Assembly: GCA_041859875.1 (NCBI GenBank)
Contig: JBFLFY010000019.1
Location: 1 to 44,792 of the forward strand
Reading direction: 5' to 3'
Source: Thermocaproicibacter sp041859875
GTDB taxonomy: Bacteria; Bacillota; Clostridia; Oscillospirales; Acutalibacteraceae
DNA length: 44,792 bases
Under the pieces are notes generated by a model. The model made no database searches. It saw nothing but the letters and a program-made list of their open reading frames with translations, and was not told where the DNA came from. Made by a program: the position numbers and the translations under genes. Shown here piece by piece: positions 23,737 through 32,979 of the stretch (position 1 is the first letter of the stretch; the number at the start of each line of letters is the position of its first letter).

Positions 23737-24630
23737 ATGGACGGAATTGTTTCTCTTTGGAATATGTTTCTCCAGCTGCTGCATCAGTTTCGCTTTACGG
23801 ATGTGCTGGACATCATCCTCGTTTCCTTTATTATTTACAGTGGAATAAAACTCGTTCGCGAAACGCGCGCCGGTCAGCTTGTAAAAGGCATCGTGATGCT
23901 GCTGATTATCTGGGGCCTTTCCAGTCTTTTCAAGCTGTACATGATGGAGACAATACTTGCTTATTTTTTCCAGTATTCGCTGATTGTGCTGCTGATTATC
24001 TTTCAGCCGGAAATACGCCGCGCGCTGGAGCAGATAGGCCGGAGTGAAATAGGCCGCAAAGGCTTTTTTGGAGGCAGCTCGGATGAGAAGCTGCGCCTGC
24101 TGCGCAGGGAAATCAATGCCGTTGTAGACTCTGCGGCGCAGATGTCAAAGTCCAAAACCGGCGCGCTGATGGTTTTCGAAATGAAGACAAAACTTGGTGA
24201 TATTATAGACACCGGCACCGTTGTGAATGCGATTCCAAGCCCGCCTATCATCTGCAACATTTTTTTCAACAAGGCACCTCTGCACGACGGCGCCATGATT
24301 CTGCGGGATGGAATGGTTTATGCGGCAGGCTGCATCCTGCCGCTTACAAAAAATGAAAACGTAGCCATTGAGCTTGGCACACGCCACCGCGCCGCCATAG
24401 GCATGAGCGAAAATTCCGACGCGGTAATTGTCGTCGTTTCGGAAGAGACCGGGCAGATTTCCGTTGTAGTAAACGGTGTTATTACCCGGAACTACACGAG
24501 GGAAACGCTGCGCAGTGAGCTGGAGTCGCGCATTTTAAACGACATGGGCGAGCAGAGTGAAAAAAAGCAAGGCGAAAAGAAACAGGGTTGGCTTTCCTCC
24601 ATCCGAAAGGGGAAGAACCATGAAAAATAA
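23737..24630 (+). CDS. cdaA: Diadenylate cyclase CdaA
   Basis: A 297-aa membrane c-di-AMP synthase. Three transmembrane segments fill residues 15-85, followed by the DAC domain with the catalytic motif KAPLHDGAMIL and the ligand motif GTRHRAAIGMSE. It makes c-di-AMP from two ATP, controlling osmolyte and potassium balance and wall stress. The C-terminal tail is charged (EKKQGEKKQGW). GGAAAGGA precedes the ATG. It overlaps the cdaR gene by 11 bp. Confidence 0.94.
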   Translation: MDGIVSLWNMFLQLLHQFRFTDVLDIILVSFIIYSGIKLVRETRAGQLVKGIVMLLIIWGLSSLFKLYMMETILAYFFQYSLIVLLIIFQPEIRRALEQIGRSEIGRKGFFGGSSDEKLRLLRREINAVVDSAAQMSKSKTGALMVFEMKTKLGDIIDTGTVVNAIPSPPIICNIFFNKAPLHDGAMILRDGMVYAAGCILPLTKNENVAIELGTRHRAAIGMSENSDAVIVVVSEETGQISVVVNGVITRNYTRETLRSELESRILNDMGEQSEKKQGEKKQGWLSSIRKGKNHEK

Positions 24631-25921
24631 AGGCCAAAAGAAAAAAGTTAGCTGGAACCGCCTGTTTTACAACACAAAGTTTGCAGTCTGTTTTTCAGTG
24701 CTGCTTTCGATTGTGCTGTGGGCCGTTCTTGTTTCTAACGACACACAGGACCGCCCGCGTGCCGTTACGGATATTCCCATAAAAATAACACTTTCTGACA
24801 CTGCCCAGAAAGACGGCATGAAGATTTTTTCCCAGACGGCTAATACGGCGACGGCCTATATAAAGGGCAACAGTATGGTAGTCAATCAGCTGCAGTCTTC
24901 CGATCTTGAAGCTGTTGCACCGTTTGCTGCTACCATTACGGCTCCGGGCAATTACACCGTTCCGCTGGTACTCCAAAATTCCAACCAGAACCTTAGTATG
25001 AATCAGTATACGGTGGACTCTATTTCACCGGTGCAGGTTATCATTTCGGTTGACCGTAACCGTGAAAAGACCTTCCGCGTTCAAAGTGATATTTCCTATA
25101 AGCAAGGCTACAAATCAGACCCTGCTTACTTTGTAGGTACGCCGGTTTTAAGCTCTGATTCCGTGACGATTTCCGGACCGGAAAAGCAGGTTATGCAGGT
25201 ACACCGCGTCGCTTATGAGTACGCAATCAGCGACACGATGACAGACACCAAAAAGTTTACCGCTTCGCTTGCTATGTACGACGCGAACGGCAATAAGCTG
25301 GACAAGGGCGACATGACGGTAACCCCGGAAAAAGTGGATGTAACAATACCGGTCATGCCGCGGCAGACCTGTACCCTGGAGCCTGCTTTTACGAATAAAC
25401 CGGCAGGCCTTTCCCTGGGTGCTGGGCAGGCACACGTTACACCGGCGAGCGTGGAGATTGCAGGCCCGAAAGATACGCTTACGGCGATGGCGGGCAAGGT
25501 CAGCCTTGACCCCATCGATTTTTCCACCATCAGCCCAACCCACAATACGTTTGACGCCAATATTACACTGCCCACAACCTGCAAAAACCTGAGTAATCTG
25601 CCGACGGCGAAAGTGACGCTGAACCTTAGCGGAATGGCAACACGCACAATGTCGGCTTCTTCTTTCAGCGTAAAGAACCTGTCGCCAGACAAGGATGCAA
25701 CGGTCAATACGACCGGTCTTTCTGTAACGGTGGTGGGGCCTGAAAGCGACATTCCCAAATTGGCGGATTCCAACATCGTCGGGAGCGTTGACCTTTCCGG
25801 CAAGGAAAACTTTACCGGGCAGACGGAAGTCCCAGTCACGTTTTCGGTCAGCAATTCCTCAAGCTGCTGGGTTTACGGGAGCTACATGGTCACAGTCGCT
25901 GTGACGCAGAAAACATCATAA
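24620..25921 (+). CDS. cdaR: CdaA regulator, YbbR-domain protein
   Basis: A 433-aa protein with a cytoplasmic basic start, one transmembrane segment (about 17-37) and a long extracytoplasmic part made of YbbR repeats, beta-rich units with recurrent PVQVIISVDR, VDVTIPVM and VTVVGPESDI type edges. CdaR binds and tunes CdaA in Firmicutes. Start placed at ATG 24620, inside the end of cdaA, after AAAGGGGAAG. The third usual partner, glmM, does not follow here. Confidence 0.88.
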   Translation: MKNKGQKKKVSWNRLFYNTKFAVCFSVLLSIVLWAVLVSNDTQDRPRAVTDIPIKITLSDTAQKDGMKIFSQTANTATAYIKGNSMVVNQLQSSDLEAVAPFAATITAPGNYTVPLVLQNSNQNLSMNQYTVDSISPVQVIISVDRNREKTFRVQSDISYKQGYKSDPAYFVGTPVLSSDSVTISGPEKQVMQVHRVAYEYAISDTMTDTKKFTASLAMYDANGNKLDKGDMTVTPEKVDVTIPVMPRQTCTLEPAFTNKPAGLSLGAGQAHVTPASVEIAGPKDTLTAMAGKVSLDPIDFSTISPTHNTFDANITLPTTCKNLSNLPTAKVTLNLSGMATRTMSASSFSVKNLSPDKDATVNTTGLSVTVVGPESDIPKLADSNIVGSVDLSGKENFTGQTEVPVTFSVSNSSSCWVYGSYMVTVAVTQKTS

Positions 25922-25956
25922 TGAAAATTCCAATGAAAGGATCTGTATTTATTTCT

Positions 25957-26409
25957 ATGTCAAAGATTGATGAAGTCCGTGCGGAAATGGTAAAAGCCAT
26001 GAAGAGCGGCGAAAAGGCCCGCAAAGATGTACTTTCCCTTTTGCTTTCTGACCTGAAGGCCAAGTGGGTGGACAAACACATTGACCTTACGCCGGAAGAA
26101 GAAACTGCCGTGATTCAAAAAGAAATCAAGCAGACGAAAGAAAGCATGGAAACCGCGCCGAAAGACCGGACGGATATTATTGAGAAAAATAAATTTGCTC
26201 TTTCAGTTCTGCAGGAGTTTGCCCCGAAAGGCCTCAGTGATGAGGAGGTCGCCGCAATTCTAAAAAATGTGCTGGCACAGCTTGGCATTGAAAAGCCTGT
26301 TCCGCAGGACAGGGGCCGCATTATGAAAGCCCTTATGCCGCAGGTAAAAGGCCGGGCGGATGGCGCTGCGGTAAGCCGCATGGTCGCTGATTGCTGTAAC
26401 GGAAAATAA
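25957..26409 (+). CDS. yqeY: GatB/YqeY domain protein
   Basis: A 150-aa helical protein of the YqeY family: MSKIDEVRAEMVKAMKSGEK at the start, LLLSDLKAKWVD, then EEVAAILKNVL and the C-terminal tail KGRADGAAVSRMV. YqeY resembles the tail domain of amidotransferase GatB and has been linked to tRNA-dependent processes, but its exact role is unclear. The frame is open back to 25921, but family starts and length favour ATG 25957; the AAAGGA upstream is 16 nt away, so initiation may be weak. Confidence 0.85.
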   Translation: MSKIDEVRAEMVKAMKSGEKARKDVLSLLLSDLKAKWVDKHIDLTPEEETAVIQKEIKQTKESMETAPKDRTDIIEKNKFALSVLQEFAPKGLSDEEVAAILKNVLAQLGIEKPVPQDRGRIMKALMPQVKGRADGAAVSRMVADCCNGK

Positions 26410-26410
26410 A

Positions 26411-26445
26411 AAGACTTGGCAGGCCGCAGGGCCTGCTCTTTTTTT
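26411..26445 (+). terminator. Terminator after yqeY
   Basis: GCAGGCC (26419-26425) pairs with GGCCTGC (26430-26436), followed by TCTTTTTTT. It ends the cdaA-cdaR-yqeY unit. Confidence 0.8.
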
Positions 26446-26530
26446 GCCCTGAGAGGTTTTCGGTGCAGTTTTTTCCACAGCGCATATACTGGTAACGGTA
26501 TCCCATATTCGAAAAAAGGAGATGAATCGG

Positions 26531-26977
26531 ATGCCGTATTCAACGCGGGAACTGTTGGCCCGCCTGCTGATGTGCGAGGCGGACAGCGAAGGCGACAACG
26601 GGATGCGCGCCGTAGCTTCCGTCATTGTAAACCGCACCAACGTGCCTTACGGGGAATTCTTCCGCATCAGCAATGGCGGGAATATGCGTGCAATTATTCA
26701 GCAGCCGGGTCAGTTTACCTGCATGAAAGATGTAGTTGGCGGCGTGTACAACGCGCAGAACATTTATAATATGGATCCGCAGGAGATTCATTATGAAATA
26801 GCCGACTGGGCCATAGCAAACAACACCTTGGGCGCTGTTGCCAATTCCCTTTTTTATTTCAACCCGTTCAGCCCGGAGTGCGTGCCGTACTTCCCACCCG
26901 GCGGCGTGGGGCAGTTCCTGGTTCGTGTAGGGAAACACTGCTTTTACATTCCAACACAAAAATATGCGAAAACATAG
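26531..26977 (+). CDS. cwlJ: Cell wall hydrolase CwlJ-like (spore cortex lytic)
   Basis: A 148-aa Hydrolase_2 family protein. The catalytic Glu is in MCEADSEGDNGMRAVASVIV near residue 16, and the core includes QPGQFTC and FYFNPFSPEC. It has no signal peptide, as in B. subtilis CwlJ, which is placed in the coat by the mother cell and degrades cortex during germination. AAAGGAG is correctly spaced for ATG 26531; an ATG three codons earlier would touch the ribosome binding site. CATATACT (26483-26490) resembles a SigE -10 element but no convincing -35 was seen. It is directly followed by gerQ. Confidence 0.87.
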   Translation: MPYSTRELLARLLMCEADSEGDNGMRAVASVIVNRTNVPYGEFFRISNGGNMRAIIQQPGQFTCMKDVVGGVYNAQNIYNMDPQEIHYEIADWAIANNTLGAVANSLFYFNPFSPECVPYFPPGGVGQFLVRVGKHCFYIPTQKYAKT

Positions 26978-26992
26978 AGGAGGTTTTTTACT

Positions 26993-27460
26993 GTGAATAC
27001 ACCGGTTCAGGATTTTAATGCAGTTTATAACAACCCGTCTGCTGCGCCTCGCCCGCTGATGAGCAGCCGGCAGCTAAACAACAGTGTCGGTATGGCCGGA
27101 AACCAGACGGCAGCAAGCCAGATGGGCCAAATGGCGGGAAGCCCTGCCGCAGTGCCGCAGGCACCGTCCCAGACTTATGCGTTCCCCGGAAACGGAGATT
27201 CTGCGTCTTTGCCGCTTACGGATATTAATCAGCCGCAGCCTATTACGACGGAAAGCCTGCAGTACCTCAATGGCTTTTTGCGTACGCAGATTGGAAACCG
27301 TGTAAAGGTGGAATTCCTAATTGGAACAAATACCTACCTCGACAAAAGCGGCCTGCTGGTGGCCGTTGGCGCAAACTATATTATCTTGCAGGAAGCTATG
27401 TCGGATGATTTTATTGTATGCGACTTCTTTAACATTAAATTCATTACGATTTTCCGGTAA
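26993..27460 (+). CDS. gerQ: Spore coat protein GerQ
   Basis: A 155-aa protein with a low-complexity Ala/Gln/Pro/Ser-rich first half (about 1-80) and the conserved GerQ C-terminal domain (about 85-155): YLNGFLRTQIGNRVKVEFLI, TYLDKSG and VGANYIILQE. GerQ is needed to place CwlJ in the spore coat in Bacillus. GTG start after AGAGGAGG, 15 nt after cwlJ. The pairing strongly supports a spore-forming host. Confidence 0.92.
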   Translation: MNTPVQDFNAVYNNPSAAPRPLMSSRQLNNSVGMAGNQTAASQMGQMAGSPAAVPQAPSQTYAFPGNGDSASLPLTDINQPQPITTESLQYLNGFLRTQIGNRVKVEFLIGTNTYLDKSGLLVAVGANYIILQEAMSDDFIVCDFFNIKFITIFR

Positions 27461-27603
27461 GCGCTTGCCGGCTTACCAAAGTAAAAATCCAGAAAAAGAA
27501 ATTTTAGCAGGCAGGAAGATACGCTGCACATTCTAGTCCGCTATTAGACTTTGGCGGCGGCTTGTGCTAAAATCAAAAGAAAAAGACTGTTCGGAGGTGC
27601 CTT

Positions 27604-28452
27604 ATGGCGCTTGATACAAAAAATATGGAACTTCATCGCAATGGCGAGGCGGCATACCTGACGTTCCCGGCTTTTTCTGCCTTTCCATTTGTTCGCCATG
27701 CCTTTTCCACGCGCCTCGGTGGGGTAAGCAAAAATGAATTTTCCTCGATGAATCTTGCTTTTGGAAGAGGCGACAGCGACGAAAACGTGCGCGAAAATTA
27801 TCGCCGCTTTTGTTCTGCTGCAGGCTTTCACTATGAGTCGCTTGTTTCTTCCGCGCAGGATCACCACACATTTGTACGCAGGGTGGGGAAAGCACAGTGC
27901 GGTATTGGCATCTGGGAACCGAAAGACAGGCCGAGTGTAGACGGCCTGATTACAGACGAACCCGGTGTCACTCTTGTCACTCATTATGCGGACTGTGTTC
28001 CGATTTTTCTTCTTGACCCCCAAAAGCGTGCGATTGGCCTGCTCCATGCGGGGTGGCGCGGGACTGTGGCAAAAATCGGGGCAGCCGGAGTGCAGGCCAT
28101 GGTGCGGGAGTTTGGCACAAGGCCGCAGGATTTAATTGCAGGCATCGGCCCTTCCATTGGCCCCTGCTGCTTTGAAGTTGACAAACCGGTACAGGAGGCC
28201 TTTGCAGTGCTGACGTCGCTTCATCCGGCCGATTTTATCCGGGATGATGGAAATGGGAAGTACCACATCGACCTGTGGGAAACAAACCGCCGCATCTTGA
28301 TGGAAGCCGGTATTCCGGAAAGTTCCATTACGGTAGGCGGAATTTGCACCAAGTGCAATGCAGACTGGCTGTTTTCACACCGGGCGACCGGAGGAAAACG
28401 CGGCGGGCTTTCTGCATTTATGGCTTTGGAGGAAGAAAAAAATGACGATTGA
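27604..28452 (+). CDS. pgeF: Peptidoglycan editing factor PgeF (laccase-domain)
   Basis: A 282-aa YfiH/laccase-domain protein. Marks are HAFSTRLGGVSKNEF, SSAQDHHTFV, the metal site THYADCVPIF and HAGWRGTVAKIG, and a Cys pair near GPSIGPCCFEVD. PgeF-type proteins remove wrongly added serine from peptidoglycan precursors and act on purine nucleosides. GGAGGTG precedes the ATG. The 27461-27603 gap holds only a stem (GGTAAGC with GCTTACC) and a weak promoter. It overlaps the radical SAM gene by 11 bp. Confidence 0.9.
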   Translation: MALDTKNMELHRNGEAAYLTFPAFSAFPFVRHAFSTRLGGVSKNEFSSMNLAFGRGDSDENVRENYRRFCSAAGFHYESLVSSAQDHHTFVRRVGKAQCGIGIWEPKDRPSVDGLITDEPGVTLVTHYADCVPIFLLDPQKRAIGLLHAGWRGTVAKIGAAGVQAMVREFGTRPQDLIAGIGPSIGPCCFEVDKPVQEAFAVLTSLHPADFIRDDGNGKYHIDLWETNRRILMEAGIPESSITVGGICTKCNADWLFSHRATGGKRGGLSAFMALEEEKNDD

Positions 28453-29350
28453 ACACTGTATGCTCTGCCCGCGCAGGTGTGGTGCTAAAAGGACTTCAAC
28501 TTCCGGAAACGGGCAGTGCGGCATGGGCGCGGATGCAGTCGTTGCCCGCGCCGCCCTTCACTTTTGGGAGGAACCGTGTATCAGCGGAAAACGCGGCTCT
28601 GGGGCCGTGTTCTTTACCGGCTGCCCACTGGGATGTATATTCTGCCAGAATTATACTATCAGTAAAGAGAAACAGGTCGGAAAAGTCGTTTCTCCAAAGA
28701 AGCTGGCTAAAATATTTGAAAACCTGGAGAAGCAGGGTGCGCATAACATTAACTTGGTGACGCCCACTCATTTTGTTCCTGTCATCCTAGAAGCACTTTC
28801 CATTCGAAAACCGTCGGTTCCGGTCGTTTACAACTGCGGCGGCTACGAAACCCCGGAAACACTGAAAATGCTGGAAGGCGCTGTGGATATTTACCTTCCG
28901 GATTTCAAATATGCAGAGCCGGAACTTGCGGCAGCGCTTTCCAACGCTCCGGATTATCCGCAGGCTGCCAAGGCCGCCTTGCAAGAGATGGTCCGTCAGA
29001 CAGGCCCTGCCGTTTTTGATTCCGACGGGATGCTGCAAAAGGGGACGGTTGTTCGTCATCTGATTCTGCCGGGGCATACGCGCAACTCTATTGCTGTTTT
29101 GGACTGGCTTGCGGAAAACTTCCCACAGGATGTGCCGGTCAGCCTGATGGCGCAGTATGTGCCGTGCGGCCGTGCGGCGGAGTTTCCACCCCTTGGGCGC
29201 CGCATTACCCGCCGCGAGTACGAGAAGGTTCAGGACCACCTTTTCAGCCTTGGCCTTGACGGGTATGTGCAGGAACGGGAGTCTGCAAGCAAAGGCTACA
29301 TACCGCAGTTTGACCTGAGCGGTGTGCAGGATGGTGAAGCAGAGGAATGA
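28442..29350 (+). CDS. Radical SAM protein, PflX/COG1313 type
   Basis: A 302-aa radical SAM protein. The [4Fe-4S] site is FTGCPLGCIFCQNY near residue 58, a CxxxCxxC motif. A second N-terminal Cys set, CMLCPRRCGAKR (6-17) and NGQCGMG, is typical of the COG1313 family of pyruvate-formate-lyase-activase-like proteins. The substrate is unknown. Its ATG lies in the last codons of pgeF, so the two are coupled. The full barrel is present. Confidence 0.85.
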   Translation: MTIEHCMLCPRRCGAKRTSTSGNGQCGMGADAVVARAALHFWEEPCISGKRGSGAVFFTGCPLGCIFCQNYTISKEKQVGKVVSPKKLAKIFENLEKQGAHNINLVTPTHFVPVILEALSIRKPSVPVVYNCGGYETPETLKMLEGAVDIYLPDFKYAEPELAAALSNAPDYPQAAKAALQEMVRQTGPAVFDSDGMLQKGTVVRHLILPGHTRNSIAVLDWLAENFPQDVPVSLMAQYVPCGRAAEFPPLGRRITRREYEKVQDHLFSLGLDGYVQERESASKGYIPQFDLSGVQDGEAEE

Positions 29351-29396
29351 GAATATCCGTTTTCCCATATATTCATAAATATGGGGGCGGGGTATC

Positions 29397-30290
29397 ATGT
29401 TCTTTACAGTTCGAATCCGGAGGCCGCTGCTGATTCTCTGCTGCGTGGCAGTAGCGGCAGCGGCGCTGGTGGGTGCAAATGCTGCAAGCCGCTGCCTGGA
29501 AAAGAAAGCAGCGGTCAACACAGCCGGTGACATAAAGGCAGGAACAAAACTGCCTGTTATCATGTACCACAGTATGCTGAAGGAGCAAAAGCGCCTTGGC
29601 AAATATGTTATTTCACCGGATAGTTTTGAGGGTGACCTAAAGTATCTGCAGAAAAACGGATACCATACTATTACCGTGCGCGAACTTGTGGACGCGGTCA
29701 AACAGCATCACCCTTTGCCGCAGAAGCCTGTTATGCTGACTTTTGATGACGGCTATTATAACAACTACTTATACGCCTATCCGCTGGCAAAAAAATACGG
29801 CGCAAAAATCATTATTGCACCGGTTGGTTATTATTCGGATTTATTTTCGGAGTCGGATGCCGACCATGCGAACTACTCGCACCTTACCTGGGATGAAATT
29901 CAGAAAATGATGGATTCCGGCATCGCTGAATTTCAAAACCACAGTTACAACCTGCATTCTACAAAAGGCAGGCTCGGCGCACAGAAAAAAAGAGGGGAGA
30001 GCCTTGCCCAGTACGCTGCACTGCTGAACCGCGATGTAGGAAAAATGCAGAATGAATTCAAGGAAAAAACAGGCTATATGCCCCTTGCTTTTGTTTACCC
30101 ATATGGCGCCTGCAGCAAAGGCTCCGACTCTATATTAAAACAGATGGGTTTTCAGGCTACGTTCGGCTGTACCCAGAAAATCAACACAATAACGGAAGAC
30201 CCAGAGTGCCTTTATTCTCTGGGCCGGTTCTTACGGCCTGCTGGAATTTCAAGCGAAGCTTTTTTTCACCGCATCGGCATTGCGGATTAA
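29397..30290 (+). CDS. Polysaccharide deacetylase (NodB domain)
   Basis: A 297-aa exported or membrane-anchored protein with an N-terminal hydrophobic segment (about 10-30) and a NodB deacetylase domain: PVIMYHSM, the catalytic TFDDGYYNNYL (Asp pair near residue 121) and the metal His pair in FQNHSYNLHS. It likely removes acetyl groups from peptidoglycan or a surface polysaccharide. A hairpin, CCCATAT with ATATGGG (29364-29385), abuts its G-rich ribosome binding site. Its stop overlaps the stop of the opposite ATPase gene. Confidence 0.88.
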   Translation: MFFTVRIRRPLLILCCVAVAAAALVGANAASRCLEKKAAVNTAGDIKAGTKLPVIMYHSMLKEQKRLGKYVISPDSFEGDLKYLQKNGYHTITVRELVDAVKQHHPLPQKPVMLTFDDGYYNNYLYAYPLAKKYGAKIIIAPVGYYSDLFSESDADHANYSHLTWDEIQKMMDSGIAEFQNHSYNLHSTKGRLGAQKKRGESLAQYAALLNRDVGKMQNEFKEKTGYMPLAFVYPYGACSKGSDSILKQMGFQATFGCTQKINTITEDPECLYSLGRFLRPAGISSEAFFHRIGIAD

Positions 30291-32662
30291 AGCCCGAACC
30301 GGCGGAAAATGATTTTCTCAAAGAAATGGGAAAGCACCGGCAGCAGCAGCGTTGCCACAATAAGCAGAGGAATTAGCACAAACAGCATTGGCAGTGTCAG
30401 GGGAACAATTTCAAACAGGTGGGGGAAGAAAATCAGCGCTGCAGCAAACAGCCCTGCCATCAAGGCGAACAGAACGGTGTGCCCCGCACTGAATGGGCGG
30501 CATACATGGAACAGAACCAGCAGCTCCGTGTAACCTGTCAGCAGCACTGCCAGTGTGGAAATCTCGCGGTCTGGTAAAGTGAAAAACATGGAGACCGCCG
30601 CAAGCAGCAGCACGTTTAAGGCCAATGCAACTCCTCCGGGGAGAGATCTTCGCAGGACATTCACAATAAATTTTCCGTGAATTCGTTCCCGGTTTGGTTC
30701 CAGCGCAAGGAAGAATGACGGTATTTCAATCGAAACGGCATTAATCAGCGTAAACTGAATCGGCTGGAATGGGTAGTTGCAGGAAAGAAAGATAAAGAAA
30801 ATAGCAATCAATGCCGAAAAAGACGCTTTCACCAGAAAAAGTGTTGCGGAGCGCTGCAGGTTATTGATGCAGCGGCGGCCTTCGTTCACAATGCGCGGCA
30901 TACTGGCAAAATCAGAATTCAGCAGTACAACGTTGGACACGTTGCGTGCGGCATCGCTTCCGGAAGCCATTGCAATGCTGCAGTCGCTTTCTTTCAGTGC
31001 CGGAACATCGTTTACACCGTCGCCCGTCATGGCAACGGTATGTTTTTTACTTTTCAGTGCCTTTACAAGCTCCAGCTTCTGCTTTGGCGTAACGCGGCCG
31101 AAAACCGTGTATTTTTCAGCGGCATCCTGAAGAGCAACTGCGGTTGTCAGTGTGGAAGCGTCCACAAACCGGTCGGCATTTTTAAGGCCCGCCTTTTTTG
31201 CAATGCTGGAAACGGTTGCCGGGCTGTCACCAGAAATTACTTTCAGTTCAACGCCCTGGTTACTGAAATATTCCAGCGTTTTACGGGCGTTTCGGCGAAT
31301 TTTGTCGCTCAGCAGCACCAGTGCCATTGGTTCGGTTTCCGCCGGATTAACGCCATCTGGCGCAAGGCTCTTGACGCGGGCCAGCAGCAGCACACGCTGC
31401 CCTTGGGCCGCATAGTTTTCTACCTGTGGCCGAAGAGCCTCGAAGCGCTCGCGCAGAATAAACTCCCCGGCGCCTATTACATATTCACCGTTTTCGGCAA
31501 ACCCGGCGCCGCTCCATTTGCGGGTTGAGGAAAAGGCTACCCGCTTTTTGCATACCCATGTGGGCGGCTGTGGAAATCTGTCTTTCACAGCGCTCATGGT
31601 CGGTGTTCCGTCATCCAGTGCGGCTGATACAGCGGCAAGAACCTTTTCTGCTTCTTCCTGCTTTGTACTGCCAAGGGGAACTAAGCCGTCCACCTGCATA
31701 CGGCCTTCGGTAATTGTGCCGGTCTTGTCGAGGCAGAGCGTATCTACCCGGGCAAGCGTTTCAATGGCGTACAGCTCCTGCACAAGTGCTTTGTGCCGCG
31801 AAAGGCGGATCACGCCGACGGCAAGTACAACGCTTGTAAGCAGTACCAGCCCTTCCGGTATCATGCCAATGAGTGCGGCCACCGTGCTGACGATAGCAGA
31901 GTTGTAGTTCTGCTCCGAAACAAAGACCTGCTTGTAAAAAAGGGCTGCACCGATGGGAATAATGGCAAAGCCGATGAACTTAATAATGCGGTTTGTCCAC
32001 GTCATGATTTCGGAATTCGGCTTTTTTACATATTTAGCGCTGGCGGTAATTTTTGAGGCATAATTGTCTTTGCCGATGTGGTCGACCCGTGCACGGCATT
32101 TTCCGCTTACAAGGAAGCCGCCGCTCAGAAGCAGGTCACCCGGGGCTTTCGCGATGGCGTCGGACTCACCCGTCAGAAGCGATTCATCCGCTTCACAGTG
32201 GCCATCCAGAACCACACAGTCAGCCGGTATCTGGCATCCGGCGGAAAGCGAGATGACATCGTCGAGTACAATGCCGCTCACGGCAACTTCCATTTCTCTG
32301 CCGGAACGGATGACATGAGCTTTTGGCGCTGTAATAAGCGACAGCTTGTCAATCGTCTTTTTTGCCTTGACTTCCTGTATAATTCCAATCAGAGTGTTGA
32401 AAATGGTAACGCCCATAAAAAGCAGATTTTTATAAGAACCGACGGAAAGAACAAACCCTGCCAAAATACAGTTTAATATATTGAAAAAGGTAATCAGATT
32501 GTCGCGCACAATCTGTGCGATGGATTTCGTCCGGATTTCATCCGTGCCGTTTACAAAGCCTTGCCGTGTTCGCTGCGCAGCTTGGATGTCACTTAGCCCT
32601 GTAAGGTAATCTGGATTAAAACGTTCACAGCGCTCTCTTGGTCCCTGTGGCTTTTCGTTCAT
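30287..32662 (-). CDS. Cation-transporting P-type ATPase (CtpE-like)
   Basis: A 791-aa P-type ATPase. It has the phosphorylation site CLDKTGTITEGRM, the actuator motif LLTGESDA, the hinge MTGDGVNDVPALKESDCSIAM, and about ten membrane segments. The C-terminal membrane part with ALEPNRERIHGKFIVNVLRR is like CtpE, for which calcium uptake is reported in mycobacteria; the ion here is inferred. Start chosen at ATG 32662 since AAGGAG lies 10 nt upstream; the frame reaches 10 codons further. Monocistronic. Confidence 0.87.
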   Translation of the reverse strand: MNEKPQGPRERCERFNPDYLTGLSDIQAAQRTRQGFVNGTDEIRTKSIAQIVRDNLITFFNILNCILAGFVLSVGSYKNLLFMGVTIFNTLIGIIQEVKAKKTIDKLSLITAPKAHVIRSGREMEVAVSGIVLDDVISLSAGCQIPADCVVLDGHCEADESLLTGESDAIAKAPGDLLLSGGFLVSGKCRARVDHIGKDNYASKITASAKYVKKPNSEIMTWTNRIIKFIGFAIIPIGAALFYKQVFVSEQNYNSAIVSTVAALIGMIPEGLVLLTSVVLAVGVIRLSRHKALVQELYAIETLARVDTLCLDKTGTITEGRMQVDGLVPLGSTKQEEAEKVLAAVSAALDDGTPTMSAVKDRFPQPPTWVCKKRVAFSSTRKWSGAGFAENGEYVIGAGEFILRERFEALRPQVENYAAQGQRVLLLARVKSLAPDGVNPAETEPMALVLLSDKIRRNARKTLEYFSNQGVELKVISGDSPATVSSIAKKAGLKNADRFVDASTLTTAVALQDAAEKYTVFGRVTPKQKLELVKALKSKKHTVAMTGDGVNDVPALKESDCSIAMASGSDAARNVSNVVLLNSDFASMPRIVNEGRRCINNLQRSATLFLVKASFSALIAIFFIFLSCNYPFQPIQFTLINAVSIEIPSFFLALEPNRERIHGKFIVNVLRRSLPGGVALALNVLLLAAVSMFFTLPDREISTLAVLLTGYTELLVLFHVCRPFSAGHTVLFALMAGLFAAALIFFPHLFEIVPLTLPMLFVLIPLLIVATLLLPVLSHFFEKIIFRRFGL

Positions 32663-32847
32663 CTTTGGTAAACTCCTTGATTTTATTTCCATACAGCATT
32701 AAAATCTTTTGATAATTTCTTTCAGTATATACGAAAAATGGGGCAGAATAAAGACCTGAGGGCTATTAATTCAAACTACGTTCATGAAATTTGACATAAT
32801 GCATAAATTTAAAAAGAACTTTCCGTCACTTTAAGAAGTAATTCATC

Positions 32848-32875
32848 TTGTTTCCAAATTGTGTTGTGCTATAAT
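32848..32875 (+). promoter_or_regulatory. Promoter of the O-antigen-ligase-like gene
   Basis: TTGTTT (32848-32853), a 16-bp spacer and TATAAT (32870-32875). It lies in the 317-bp divergent gap 32663-32979, in which no other gene was seen. Confidence 0.5.
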
Positions 32876-32979
32876 AATCCTCTGGGTTCAGAAAAAGCCT
32901 GGTTTTGTTTTTGTATGATGTATTATAATGGACGTGCGGTTGGCAAAGAAGTCAGCCGGAAAGTCCAGCCTTTTTTATT

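Noticed and set aside
28787..29701. Minus-strand open frame of 304 codons
   Set aside because: Opposes two well supported genes (radical SAM and deacetylase).
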